DNA of 36,082 nt from Acidiplasma aeolicum (GCF_001402945.1 NZ_LKBG01000253.1:1-36082); one strand, 5' to 3'; counted from the stretch's first letter, positions 27,501 to 36,011 are shown. Notes: a model not told the origin generated them from the letters alone. Translations and numbers: made by a program.

Positions 27501-28123
27501 ATAATATTAAATATATTTTATATTCATATGCGAGACTTTTTATGTATAATGATTTATATTTAATGGAAACAAAGTACCAAGGCATGATAAACCATGAGGT
27601 AAAATCTGAATTAAAAAATAGAAAAATAGCCTCATTGAAATTTAAAAACGTTATAGAATACGCAAAATTAATTCTGAAAAAAGAATATGATAATAATAAA
27701 ATAATTGACAGAGAGCTTGCAACATCAATTATTCCGGAATATTTCATAAATGAGGTTTATGATTTTCTGGAATCCAGGGAACCGTACACATTCATAGATA
27801 AATATAAGTATAACCAGATGTCAATAGAAGTATTAAGGGCGATTCGTAATATGGGCATTAAAAATATACATGAGATTAAGATATATCACATAAATCATAT
27901 TTTAAATGATGTTATAAAATCAAAAAATTTTTATATATTTCTTAATTGGGCCATGAATAATGAAATAAATATTAATATTTCAAAGGCCGCCCTTGCAATG
28001 TATAAAGACCTGGAAAATAAACCAGGATCAATTATGGATATTGTATCCAGATTTAATATAGGCGTTCTTGATGCCATAAATATACTGGATTCGGTTAACA
28101 GAGAGATTAAAAATGATGTATAA
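24596..28123 (+). CDS. Giant TPR-like helical-repeat protein
   Basis: A 1175-residue soluble protein made of helical repeats almost throughout, the largest gene in the window. TPR-like units can be seen, for example around residues 240-300 (two-helix units with NYKQSIDY, YSGNYENALIIY), 595-630, 750-775 and 880-950 (NENYDEAEKTL). No signal peptide, membrane helix, catalytic motif or cysteine cluster was found. The last 60 residues contain IMDIVSRFNIGVLDAINIL, which could be a helix-turn-helix. Sequence is rich in Asn, Ile, Lys and Tyr. It overlaps the start of an M50 peptidase gene by 11 bases. Such proteins usually act as scaffolds; the partners are unknown. Confidence 0.75.
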   Translation: MEIMIHKRMFSIMHKRLDHKFIQLLQRFNDSHDYGPIIDYFRDNLESIKKYYNKNIADILYNYLKFNDIPEELRNLIYSVDPENKIFDTIKLKGFIKNDDFNSFIDYLGSKRELINDDYIASLLNNFLDKRPEFDRVYYLIYFGKYSADLINEYLQKFYNYDDFRKLVDLIIELYGKDYAMDAINNCISINNDIRCMYLLGDLLLETGQKEKLIPLVNKIISLNPKKPNMRIARYLFYTGNYKQSIDYMILSDNTNQMLADAYYYSGNYENALIIYKNIYYNINKNVINRIIEIEYKIGDYASTLTYINYNKNNLSREQLIYKINSEINLLMFFEAEDDIKEYQKQYGTDNDILKQMLIYYRKNGDIDLEFETALNLVKNNSADDFVYRTILNYYYKNGENEKIINFMEKQNIMERYPEYYIPALIYTNKFDAGLAQINKNPSILGNGKVIDTIFLFSRNNRFLEFFEKYKYDYELLSLIIDFLKGRKIKDPFSYIKSVINSGSISCAYIISLITINFEKHSIPKKINDMLDMDKFRDIKILIENIMDIYSGIIDTAEHDSKYFIYPVTETLIRSGRMDQALSLLGSMDGFDNDPFINYFMALIKYYKKEYSDAKRYINYAIEKLDNEKFMAVKFLIYLIDKNSDMVDIANTISDKDMSCVYQYVYDMILQANIVPNEDIYARLKNLNIDDINLLRIKRYFANNFKDRIQYSALILKNGLNVSDVIKHYYIIYEENPDNAARFLLKTGLVNYKIYSILGDYYFSKKMYNEAIFNYLMAYIRKPEANLINLKTLLESVDIYGNSIDYLKSIGNYFLLSVLYIVKGDLIPLGDLLVEKKLRRIYSFAILKDFDSPVIMNALKDVFNETHDNVIGELIADGFIHNENYDEAEKTLKIVYYYNRNSQAILLKLAHAEYLNNNEEESMYLLKSGFRRFKSIYLFNLLIDFYYSIRNYEGILNISKKFQNLINSNNIKYILYSYARLFMYNDLYLMETKYQGMINHEVKSELKNRKIASLKFKNVIEYAKLILKKEYDNNKIIDRELATSIIPEYFINEVYDFLESREPYTFIDKYKYNQMSIEVLRAIRNMGIKNIHEIKIYHINHILNDVIKSKNFYIFLNWAMNNEININISKAALAMYKDLENKPGSIMDIVSRFNIGVLDAINILDSVNREIKNDV

Positions 28124-28721
28124 TAGATTTAATGAAAGAAATGATATATTTATTGCGGTACTAGTATTAACGCTGGCATTTACAATGTTTTTAACAGGTG
28201 GAATATACCATATTAACGTGGCATTTCTGCCAATTTTTGCCCTTGCCGGATTTAGTGTAACAGTTACTGCATTTCTGCTTCATGAGCTTGCACACAGGAC
28301 TGTTGCAAGAAGGCTAGGCGCTGTTGCATTTTTTAAATTATGGAATCTCGGAATAATTCTTGCGCTTATAACCTCATTATTTGGCTTCATCATAGCAGCC
28401 CCAGGTGCTGTTGAATTTGCCGGACTTTATGATTCTGAAAGCGAGGGAAAAATAGCCGCAGCAGGACCGGGAACAAATATTGCTCTGGGAGCGTTATTTT
28501 ACCTTATATATATCTTTATAAGCACCGGCATAGCTGGTTTTATATTATATTATGTTGCACTTCTTAATTTCTGGTTCGCGCTCTTCAACCTAATACCTGT
28601 TCCCCCACTTGATGGGAGCAAGGTATTTTACTGGAACAGCAAAGTTTTTGCATTCCTGTTCATACTTTCACTGGTCCTAAATGTGGTTGATGGCTTTATA
28701 CCATCATTATTCGGGCTTTAA
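28113..28721 (+). CDS. Site-2-protease-like membrane metallopeptidase (M50)
   Basis: A 202-residue polytopic protein with an intramembrane metal site: HELAH at residues 57-61 gives the two zinc-binding histidines and catalytic Glu58, and NLIPVPPLDGSK at 159-170 supplies the third ligand, Asp167. The AAAGPGTN segment (115-122) is a further family mark. There is no PDZ domain. Such enzymes cleave membrane proteins. The start ATG is inside the last codons of the TPR-like gene, so the two are translated together. Confidence 0.9.
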   Translation: MMYNRFNERNDIFIAVLVLTLAFTMFLTGGIYHINVAFLPIFALAGFSVTVTAFLLHELAHRTVARRLGAVAFFKLWNLGIILALITSLFGFIIAAPGAVEFAGLYDSESEGKIAAAGPGTNIALGALFYLIYIFISTGIAGFILYYVALLNFWFALFNLIPVPPLDGSKVFYWNSKVFAFLFILSLVLNVVDGFIPSLFGL

Positions 28722-28752
28722 CCGTTATCAGTCTTTTATATGGTACAAATAT

Positions 28753-28977
28753 TTATTCTTCAGGTGTTGCAAAAAATATCGAATTTTCACCAACATCTAT
28801 CCTGTATTTTATATTCATATTCCTTTCGTTTAATACCAGAGAATTGGCGTCTGTAAGTGCGTTCCATATATTCGACATTTGCCTTGAGATAATACCGTAA
28901 TATAATGGCCTTTCAGATGCGACAAAAATCTGATTCTCTTTTATTAAAAAATTTTTTTCCCCTATTTTTATTTCCAT
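28753..28977 (-). CDS. Unknown 74-residue protein
   Basis: A small predicted protein of strands and one helix (MSNIWNAL) with no recognisable motif or cysteine. It is convergent with the M50 peptidase gene (31 bases apart) and divergent from the Zn-ribbon gene. The 78 bases before the Zn-ribbon start hold TATA-like words that could serve both. Confidence 0.45.
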   Translation of the reverse strand: MEIKIGEKNFLIKENQIFVASERPLYYGIISRQMSNIWNALTDANSLVLNERNMNIKYRIDVGENSIFFATPEE

Positions 28978-29055
28978 ATAATGTAATTATTAATATGGTC
29001 ATTATTTTTTTGATAAAATAAAGGTTATATATTTTTAAATAATGAGGAACTGGAA

Positions 29056-29232
29056 GTGATTAATATAAATACAAAGGATACTTGTACATCATGTGGTATA
29101 GGACTCGTGGAGGTCGGTTATTCAATATTTCCATGTCCAAACTGTGGGGAGGAGATTATAGGAAGGTGCAAACAGTGCAGGGAACATTCCACGCCATATG
29201 TTTGCCCAAAATGTGGATTTATGGGGCCGTGA
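29056..29232 (+). CDS. Zn-ribbon RNA-binding-type protein, 58 residues
   Basis: A short reading frame starting with GTG at 29056 after a GAGGA ribosome site (29044-29048). It encodes four paired-cysteine knuckles: C-x2-C at residues 10 and 13, C-x2-C at 27 and 30, C-x2-C at 38 and 41, and C-x2-C at 50 and 53, with the typical CPNCG and CPKCGF turns. It matches the small archaeal Zn-ribbon group thought to act in translation. Its stop is five bases before the aEF-1B start, the usual genomic pairing. The role in translation is inferred from this pairing. Confidence 0.9.
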   Translation: MININTKDTCTSCGIGLVEVGYSIFPCPNCGEEIIGRCKQCREHSTPYVCPKCGFMGP

Positions 29233-29237
29233 TTAAA

Positions 29238-29504
29238 ATGGGAGATGTAATGGTTTTATTGAGAGTGCTTCCAGAGTCTGTGGATATTGACCTGGAAAGC
29301 CTAAAGAATGACATTACTGAGAAAATAAAGGATTTGTGCAAGATAAATAGTGTTAATGAGGAGGAGATAGGCTTCGGCCTTAAGGCTCTAATGTTTCAGG
29401 TTATTGTTCCAGATGAGGAGGGAAAAATAGACAGGGTTGAGGGTGCAATCTCCTCTGTAAAGAATGTAAGCCAGGTTGATACAAGGGATATCTCATTAAT
29501 ATAA
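29238..29504 (+). CDS. Elongation factor 1-beta (aEF-1B)
   Basis: The nucleotide-exchange factor for EF-1alpha, 88 residues, an alpha/beta ferredoxin-like fold as in the archaeal family. The correct start is the ATG at 29238 ([10 protein letters not shown]): a GTGAT ribosome site overlaps the Zn-ribbon stop, and [17 protein letters not shown] is the conserved core. The frame stays open upstream to about 29082, but that part overlaps the Zn-ribbon gene in another frame and encodes no family sequence. The gene is followed directly by a membrane glycosyltransferase. Confidence 0.93.
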   Translation: MGDVMVLLRVLPESVDIDLESLKNDITEKIKDLCKINSVNEEEIGFGLKALMFQVIVPDEEGKIDRVEGAISSVKNVSQVDTRDISLI

Positions 29505-30587
29505 ATGTTAATTTATTTTATTTTGCTTGTAATATATATAATCATTTTACTGCTTGTATCTCTTGGATTTATTTTAATAGAAACACATAAAAATGTAAAT
29601 GATGATATAGAAAACAATTACAGGCCAAGAACGCTTGTTATGATACCATGCCGTGGTGTGGATTATTCACTGGAGGAGAACCTTAAATCTATAATTAATC
29701 AGGATTATCCAGATTACCATGCTGTTACAATTGTTGATTCCCCTGATGACCCTGCATGCAGTATTATAAATAAACTAAAAATAGACTGCATTGTATCAGA
29801 TTTTCAGTGCGGTAAATGCAGTGGTAAGGTGCGGGCCCTATGCACTGCAATTGAAAAATATCCCGATTATGAAGTTTATGTTATTGCTGATTCTGACATT
29901 CTGGTCTCATCACAGTGGCTTAAGTATCTTATTATGCCACTTGGAATTGATAATGCCGGAATTTCCACAACCTTTCCATATTTTAAACCTGTTGGAGGAT
30001 TCTGGAGCAGGGTTAAGGAGGTTTGGGGGTTTGTTGGCATGGGCCTTATGGAGGCAAAACTAACAAGATTTGGGTGGGGAGGTTCTCTTGCATTCAAAAA
30101 ATCTCTGCTTAACAATTATTTTGATTATTTTTGCAGCAATATATCGGATGATACAGCACTAACAAAAATAGCCAAGGATAAAAATCTGGATCTTTATTAT
30201 GTAAAAAGGGCAATGCCTGTGGTAAATTCTCCAGAAAATTTTGAGCAGTTTTTTGAGTGGGCAAACAGGCAGACCGCTCTATCAATTGCTGCATCAAAAA
30301 AGATATTTTATTATGGAATTTTATTCTATTTTTCTTACATGTTTCTGTTTTTCTCTGCCATATTTGCAGGCATATTTTATAACAAACTCTTTTTATTATT
30401 TTTAATACCGGAGATATTATATATTTTGAACATGATTAGGCGTCTCAATAAGGTATCGCCTGAAAATGTAATTGCCGCAATTTTAATGCCATTTATTTAT
30501 ACAGTTAATCTTTTCATGGCAAACAGAATGAAAAATATTACATGGCGTGGCAGGGTTTACAATATAAAAAATAAAAAATTATTATAA
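29505..30587 (+). CDS. Membrane glycosyltransferase family 2
   Basis: A 360-residue GT2 enzyme with one N-terminal helix (3-25), a cytoplasmic catalytic domain and two to four helices at the C-terminus. Asp78 in IVDSP, ADSD at 128-131, SDD at 214-216 and the EWANRQ segment at 251-256 are the donor and acceptor sites. Q-x-x-R-W is not strict, so it may add a single sugar to a lipid, as in ceramide-glucosyltransferase-like enzymes. Its ATG follows the aEF-1B stop with no gap, and the phosphosugar mutase gene starts 19 bases after its end. Confidence 0.83.
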   Translation: MLIYFILLVIYIIILLLVSLGFILIETHKNVNDDIENNYRPRTLVMIPCRGVDYSLEENLKSIINQDYPDYHAVTIVDSPDDPACSIINKLKIDCIVSDFQCGKCSGKVRALCTAIEKYPDYEVYVIADSDILVSSQWLKYLIMPLGIDNAGISTTFPYFKPVGGFWSRVKEVWGFVGMGLMEAKLTRFGWGGSLAFKKSLLNNYFDYFCSNISDDTALTKIAKDKNLDLYYVKRAMPVVNSPENFEQFFEWANRQTALSIAASKKIFYYGILFYFSYMFLFFSAIFAGIFYNKLFLLFLIPEILYILNMIRRLNKVSPENVIAAILMPFIYTVNLFMANRMKNITWRGRVYNIKNKKLL

Positions 30588-30606
30588 ATGCATACAATAC
30601 CATTAT

Positions 30607-31944
30607 ATGGAATTACATTTTTTTGGAACCAATGGGATAAGGGGTATACCAAATGATGATCTGTCAGCTGAATTCTCCATGGATGTTGGAAAGGCCATGG
30701 CAACATTCTTCAGTGCTAAAAAAATAGCCATGGCAAAGGATACAAGGATAACAGGAGATATGATATTAAATGCAGTCTCATCTGCAGTAATGTCCGCAGG
30801 CACTGATGTGGTTTATCTTGGTATACTGCCAACACCTGCACTGCAGTATTACTGCAAAAAAAATCATGTTCCGGGAATTATGATAACTGCATCCCATAAT
30901 CCACCACAGTATAACGGCATAAAGGCAATAGATATGGATGGAACAGAAATAGATGAGGAAAAGGAATATGAAATAGAAAAATTAATAATGAATAAAAAAT
31001 TTAAAAATGTTTCATGGGAAAATGCAGGAAGGTTTTATTATGATGATACTGCAGTGGATTTATACATAAATGGCATAATATCACTGATTAATTTTAAAAA
31101 GATCTCAGAGAGAAAATTAAATGTGGCCATAGATACCGGAAACGGTGCATCATATTATACAAGCCCGCTTTTACTTTCCAGGCTCAACTGCCATATAGTA
31201 ACGCTAAATTCAAATCCTGATGGAAAATTTACAGGACGAAATTCTGAGCCAAAACCAGAAAATCTGCAGGATCTTATAAACATTATGAAAACTGGCAAAT
31301 TCGATATAGGCATAGCACACGATGGTGATGCTGACAGATGCGTATTCATAGATGAAAATGGTAATTTTATAGATGGAAATGAAAGCCTGGCCTTAATAGC
31401 AAAATATACATTAAGGGCCGGGGAAACTCTTGTTACCCCAACAAGCAGCTCTGATGCATTAAAGGATGTGTGCCAGCAAAAAAATGCAAAAATAATTGTA
31501 ACAAGGGTGGGTGCCCCGATTGTGGCCAGAACCATGATAGAAAACAATGCTGTGATTGGAGGAGAGGAGAATGGTGGTGTCATATATGGTAAACATCAGT
31601 TCTGCAGAGATGGCGCCATGACAATGTCATTAATGCTCAACCTGCTTGCCTGTGAGAATAAAAAAATAAGTGAACTGCTAAGGGAGATACCAAAATATTA
31701 CATGGTAAAAAAGTCAGTACCCAGAAAATATGACTGGGATGTTATTAAAAATAAATTACTTGATGCACTGGGAAATAAAAAAACAGATCTACTTGACGGA
31801 ATAAAGATATATGAGGATTCAGGCTGGGTTTTAATAAGGCCATCGGGCACAGAAAAAATATTAAGAATATTCACAGAATCTAAAAACGAAAAAACTGCAA
31901 TGGATCTTAATGAAAAATATATTAATATAATAAACAAATTATAA
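30607..31944 (+). CDS. glmM: Phosphoglucosamine/phosphomannomutase family enzyme
   Basis: A 445-residue alpha-D-phosphohexomutase that moves phosphate between C6 and C1 of a sugar. FGTNGIRG at the N-terminus, phosphoserine site Ser96 in TASHNPP, metal loop DGDADR at 239-244, sugar loop GEENGG at about 325 and phosphate site RPSGTE near residue 418 are all present. GlmM (glucosamine) is likelier than a phosphomannomutase in this clade, but the substrate is not decided by sequence. It feeds nucleotide-sugar synthesis for the nearby glycosyltransferases. Its end overlaps the convergent CDP-alcohol gene by six bases. Confidence 0.87.
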   Translation: MELHFFGTNGIRGIPNDDLSAEFSMDVGKAMATFFSAKKIAMAKDTRITGDMILNAVSSAVMSAGTDVVYLGILPTPALQYYCKKNHVPGIMITASHNPPQYNGIKAIDMDGTEIDEEKEYEIEKLIMNKKFKNVSWENAGRFYYDDTAVDLYINGIISLINFKKISERKLNVAIDTGNGASYYTSPLLLSRLNCHIVTLNSNPDGKFTGRNSEPKPENLQDLINIMKTGKFDIGIAHDGDADRCVFIDENGNFIDGNESLALIAKYTLRAGETLVTPTSSSDALKDVCQQKNAKIIVTRVGAPIVARTMIENNAVIGGEENGGVIYGKHQFCRDGAMTMSLMLNLLACENKKISELLREIPKYYMVKKSVPRKYDWDVIKNKLLDALGNKKTDLLDGIKIYEDSGWVLIRPSGTEKILRIFTESKNEKTAMDLNEKYINIINKL

Positions 31945-32559
31945 ATTTTTATATATGTCAAAAAATCTGGTTATTGCATTTATATTTCCAGCTATGCCAA
32001 ACCATATTAGAAGGATGCCGGTAACATACAGTTTTATATTATAAACATCAAAATGCCCGGTTACAAATATCTGTATTAATGTAAAAATCATCATTAAAAC
32101 GAGCCTGTCGGCCCTGCCTGCTATACCCGAGTAATCCCTTTTTAGCCCCAGTGCCTGTGACTGTGTACCCATGTAGCTTGTCAGTAATATGCCTAAAATT
32201 GCAAACAGACCAAGGTATATGTTACCGAAAATAGAAAACGACATGCCGAGGACAATAAATATATCTGAATACCTGTCAAAAACATGGTCTATAAGGTCTC
32301 CCTTTTTGGATGCAATATTTTTTAGCCTGGCAATCTTGCCATCCAGCGCATCAAAAAGGGCGGAAAAAATTAAGAATATAAATGATAAAAATAGAATATA
32401 CTTACTAAAAAATGATAAATAATAAAATATCCCGGCAAATGCTGCAAAAATCAATGATGAAACAGAAATTGTATTGGGATTGAGCATTAAAAATTTTTTG
32501 GATAATGGCACCAGTATTTTATCTGCCTTTGATCTGTAGGAATCCAGAACCATATACAT
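31939..32559 (-). CDS. CDP-alcohol phosphatidyltransferase, archaeal lipid type
   Basis: A 206-residue membrane enzyme that joins a CDP-linked lipid to a polyol. The full D-x2-DG-x2-AR-x8-G-x3-D-x3-D signature is seen: Asp70, Asp73, Gly74, Ala77, Arg78, Gly87, Asp91 and Asp95. Six helices are predicted. The likely product is archaetidylinositol phosphate, as in related archaeal proteins, but archaetidylglycerol or serine synthesis is not excluded. It follows the 33973 glycosyltransferase after 22 bases. An in-frame ATG at residue 3 is possible. Confidence 0.85.
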   Translation of the reverse strand: MYMVLDSYRSKADKILVPLSKKFLMLNPNTISVSSLIFAAFAGIFYYLSFFSKYILFLSFIFLIFSALFDALDGKIARLKNIASKKGDLIDHVFDRYSDIFIVLGMSFSIFGNIYLGLFAILGILLTSYMGTQSQALGLKRDYSGIAGRADRLVLMMIFTLIQIFVTGHFDVYNIKLYVTGILLIWFGIAGNINAITRFFDIYKNL

Positions 32560-32581
32560 ATATTAATAATTAATTATTAAA

Positions 32582-33973
32582 TTATTCCTTATTTTTTTGC
32601 CATGTATCCTTATAAACAAGATAAAATGTTGATATGTAACCCATGGAATAGTATAAAAGCCAGAGTCCTGTTAAAAGATAAAAGTGTATTAAATAAAATA
32701 AAGATCCGGCAATGAAAAAGATTCCAAATGCCAGAATGGCATAGATATTTGATGGCATTTTATGACCGGCACCCTTTGGTGTTATCCTGTAAATCCTCCT
32801 TGATTTAAATGCCCTGAATATCCATAGCAGAACAAATGGGGAGATGGCAACAGTGTAGGATGATAACCTGCCCATGGCAGAAACTGCTTTTTTGGCATTT
32901 ATATTAAATTTATCACCGATTTTAACGAAAACATATGCATATAACCCAAGGAGGATTATCCATAGAAAGAACAGTGGATTAAATAATATGTCAAAATGTA
33001 TAAATGGTGATATTATTACAAGGGCAATGGCCATTAAAAATGTAAGAACAAGCGGTATGTACTGTAATAAAAATGCAATAATGTCCAGCCTTTTAATAAT
33101 TCCTATTTTTGATGATATTATGTACCTAAACCGCCGGCTTAAAACCTCCATGCTTCCCATGGCCCAGCGTGTCTGCTGGGTATAAAATGCATTGAATGTG
33201 TCTGGAACCTCTATTTTTATATTGGCATCAGAACTTTTTATTTTTTTGCCGGCATGTATAAGCCTTGTGCCGATCTCCAGATCATCCTGTATCATTTCAG
33301 GGTCCCACGAATCCACAGCATTAAGGGCATCCCTCTTGAAAAGTGTTCCACATCCAACAGGCATTACAGGCATGCCTGCATGGTCCCTGCCAGTTATTAT
33401 CGAAGTATTTGTGTAATATGTTGATATTATAAGAGAATTTACGGTTGTTGATTCCACATTTCCATAGCCAATCCAGTTCATGGTAACGGCATCGGCATTT
33501 TCGGCCATTATCTGGGCATACCCCTTTTTTATTGAATCACTATATATCCTTGCATCAACATCCATTGTAAGTATAAGTTCCCCCGTTGATTTTTTAAAAC
33601 CGTCATGCAGCGCGCCGCTTTTATAACCCCTTTTATTAATTCCACGCCTGTAAAAGATAACCTTTAGATTTTCAGGTATTTTTACCCTCTGCTGCATCTC
33701 CTTAAAATATTCCTCTGTATCATCAGAAATTATAATTACTTCAATTTTGGATTTATCCCATTCAGCATTATCAATATTTTCAAGAAGTCCCTGCACAGTC
33801 TCTATTTTTTCACCCTTTGTTGGCACCAGTATGGATAATGATGGCATGGATGCAACCTGAAGGTCCTTATATTTATGATTTACTCCGAGGTAATAATAAA
33901 CCAGCTGTGCCAGAATAAGCAGTATTGTGGGCAAAAATATTAAAACTGGAATAATATAATAGGCATCATTCAT
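32582..33973 (-). CDS. Processive membrane glycosyltransferase family 2
   Basis: A GT2 enzyme related to hyaluronan/cellulose synthases. SDD at residues 86-88, DVDA at 141-144, QDDLE at 232-236 and QQTRW at 269-273 (numbering from the GTG at 33982) are the donor, catalytic and acceptor sites. One N-terminal and about five C-terminal helices anchor it. Two starts are possible: GTG at 33982 sits directly after GAGGA, while ATG at 33973 has GAGGAG eight bases upstream, the better spacing; I use the ATG (463 residues). It is followed by the CDP-alcohol transferase. Confidence 0.86.
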   Translation of the reverse strand: MNDAYYIIPVLIFLPTILLILAQLVYYYLGVNHKYKDLQVASMPSLSILVPTKGEKIETVQGLLENIDNAEWDKSKIEVIIISDDTEEYFKEMQQRVKIPENLKVIFYRRGINKRGYKSGALHDGFKKSTGELILTMDVDARIYSDSIKKGYAQIMAENADAVTMNWIGYGNVESTTVNSLIISTYYTNTSIITGRDHAGMPVMPVGCGTLFKRDALNAVDSWDPEMIQDDLEIGTRLIHAGKKIKSSDANIKIEVPDTFNAFYTQQTRWAMGSMEVLSRRFRYIISSKIGIIKRLDIIAFLLQYIPLVLTFLMAIALVIISPFIHFDILFNPLFFLWIILLGLYAYVFVKIGDKFNINAKKAVSAMGRLSSYTVAISPFVLLWIFRAFKSRRIYRITPKGAGHKMPSNIYAILAFGIFFIAGSLFYLIHFYLLTGLWLLYYSMGYISTFYLVYKDTWQKNKE

Positions 33974-34153
33974 TGGTTCCACTCCTCAATTCATGTAATT
34001 CCTGTTCTATAATGTGTGAAATACCATTGATTTTATATTGAATATTTGATTGAATGTACATTTACTGGCGTAATCAAAAGTTATTATTTAATTTTTACAT
34101 ATTAATTTAGAAAAATACAATAAATTTATTAATTTTAATTTGCATACCCAAGA

Positions 34154-34762
34154 ATGTACTCGCAGAGAATACCTGAACTTGAACCTGCAAGAACATATGG
34201 AATTCTTGGAATTATATTAGAATTCTTTGGCGGGATCTTAAACATCTTCATAAATTATGCAGGTCTAATTGCAGAGGTACTGGGTCTTATACTGCTTCTG
34301 AATTCCATGAATTTGATATCCAATTATTATGATAATAAAAAACCATTCAAATATATGCTTGCAAGTGTAATATCTGGAATTTTAATCGGTTTAATTGTAA
34401 TTCTGGTTTTTGGCATTTCCAGCTATGCTGTAACAACACATGCTGGCACGGCCCCTCCAGTAAGTCCGGCCTATGGCCTGCTGGTATCATTATTTATATT
34501 ATTGCTCGGTGTTATAGCATCCATTATTTTTGAATATTTCGCATATAAATCTGTATATGAACTAACGGGTGTGAGGGATTTTAATACTGCAGCAAACATG
34601 CTTTTAATCGGTGTAATACTGACAATAATTATAATAGGAATACTTCTAATATTTATTGGTATAATATTTGTTATACTAGGATTTAATAAACTGCCCAGTG
34701 ATGCAAAACCAAGGAATCCGGTTAATCCTGAAGAAGGCATATATGATGATATGAACTTCTAA
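34154..34762 (+). CDS. DUF996-like membrane protein
   Basis: A 202-residue protein with five or so hydrophobic segments and short loops. The order of G-x-x-L-x-F-x-G, a Gly-rich helix, then SNYYDNKK between helices two and three resembles the DUF996 family, whose function is not known. The C-terminal 25 residues are polar with several prolines and face the cytoplasm in most such proteins. It is monocistronic, with about 180 bases before it shared with the divergent glycosyltransferase. Confidence 0.6.
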   Translation: MYSQRIPELEPARTYGILGIILEFFGGILNIFINYAGLIAEVLGLILLLNSMNLISNYYDNKKPFKYMLASVISGILIGLIVILVFGISSYAVTTHAGTAPPVSPAYGLLVSLFILLLGVIASIIFEYFAYKSVYELTGVRDFNTAANMLLIGVILTIIIIGILLIFIGIIFVILGFNKLPSDAKPRNPVNPEEGIYDDMNF

Positions 34763-34811
34763 ATATTGTATAAAAACATAAATTTAAGTTGTTTTATTTT
34801 TTTAGCTTAAT

Positions 34812-36011
34812 ATGGAATCATTAAAAGGTTTAAAAGTTCTTGATTTTACACAGGCCATGTCGGGACCGGTTGCATCTATGATACTTGGCGACCTCGGTGC
34901 AGATGTTATCAAGGTTGAACCACCTGCTGGAGATCAGTCCAGAAGCTGGGCACCCCCATTTATTGATGATGAATCTGCATATTACATAAGTGTAAACAGA
35001 AACAAAAAAAGTATATGCATGGACCTAAAGCATCCTGATGCCACTGAAATAATTAAAAAACTTGTTGAAAAATCTGATATTGTTATTGAAAATTTCAGGC
35101 CTGGCACAGCCAAAAAACTTGGAATAGATTATGAATCACTTAAAAATTATAATAATAAAATAATTTACTGCAGCATATCTGGATTTGGGCAGACGGGCCC
35201 TGATGCTTCAATGCCCTCATATGACCTTATAGCACTTGCAAGATCCGGGCTTATGAGCATAACAGGAGAAAAAAATGGTGATCCTGTAAAATTTGGTGTG
35301 CCAATTACAGATATTACCAGCGGTTTATTTGCAACCATTTCCATACTTGCGGCCCTTAATTACAGAAATATCACAGGAAGGGGGCAGTACATAGATATAT
35401 CAATGCTGGATGTAAATTCATATCTCCTTGTAAATCAATTCATGAATTATATAGCAACAGGTATAAATCCAGAGAGACTTGGTTCAGCCCACCCAAGCAT
35501 AGTGCCATACCAGGTTTTTAAAGCTGGAGATGATTATATAGCCGTAACAGTTGGTACTGAAAAATTATGGGGGCTTTTCTGCTCGGCATTAAATATTGAG
35601 AATTTAAAAAATGATGATAGGTTCAGCACAAATGAAAAAAGGCTTGAAAACAGGGATGAACTGATAAATATTATAAATAATGAGTTTAAAAAATATACTG
35701 TTGATGAACTTATTAAAAAATTTAATGAGTATGGCATACCGTGTTCCAGGGTAAATAAGATAAGCGATGTTATAATGGATAAACAGTTAAATTACAGGGA
35801 AATGATAAAAGATGTGCATTTTGGCAATAAAAATATAAAAATGCTAAATTCCCCGTTTAAAATGTCTGAAACCCCGGGAGGAATTAGATTAATGTCACCA
35901 AGGCTAGGCGAGCATTCAAGGGAAATACTAAAAAATCTGGGATTTAGTGATGAAAAAATAAAAGATTTAATCAATAATAAAACAGTGAGCTACCTCATGC
36001 CAAGGCAATGA
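34812..36011 (+). CDS. Class III CoA-transferase (CaiB/BaiF family)
   Basis: A 399-residue CoA-transferase that moves CoA between carboxylic acids. Near the N-terminus are LKVLDFTQAMSGP and ADVIKVEPP; the catalytic Asp is Asp138 in SYDLIALARSGLMS, followed by the Gly-rich GRGQYIDISMLD. The acid pair (for example a succinyl-CoA donor) cannot be read. A TATA-like word lies 30-40 bases before the ATG. The acyl-CoA dehydrogenase elsewhere in the window may share a pathway with it, but this is only suggestive. Confidence 0.9.
   Translation: MESLKGLKVLDFTQAMSGPVASMILGDLGADVIKVEPPAGDQSRSWAPPFIDDESAYYISVNRNKKSICMDLKHPDATEIIKKLVEKSDIVIENFRPGTAKKLGIDYESLKNYNNKIIYCSISGFGQTGPDASMPSYDLIALARSGLMSITGEKNGDPVKFGVPITDITSGLFATISILAALNYRNITGRGQYIDISMLDVNSYLLVNQFMNYIATGINPERLGSAHPSIVPYQVFKAGDDYIAVTVGTEKLWGLFCSALNIENLKNDDRFSTNEKRLENRDELINIINNEFKKYTVDELIKKFNEYGIPCSRVNKISDVIMDKQLNYREMIKDVHFGNKNIKMLNSPFKMSETPGGIRLMSPRLGEHSREILKNLGFSDEKIKDLINNKTVSYLMPRQ

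Noticed and set aside
29082-29237. N-terminal extension of the aEF-1B frame
   Set aside because: It overlaps the Zn-ribbon gene in another frame and has no resemblance to aEF-1B; the ATG at 29238 with a ribosome site is the proper start.
31155-31583. Reverse-strand frame of 142 codons within glmM
   Set aside because: The plus strand here encodes the phosphohexomutase DGDADR and GEENGG loops; the reverse frame is a shadow.
34000-34150. Possible tRNA or attachment site in the gap before the DUF996-like gene
   Set aside because: No GTTCxA-type arm or cloverleaf, and no matching repeat elsewhere; it is a promoter-like divergent gap.
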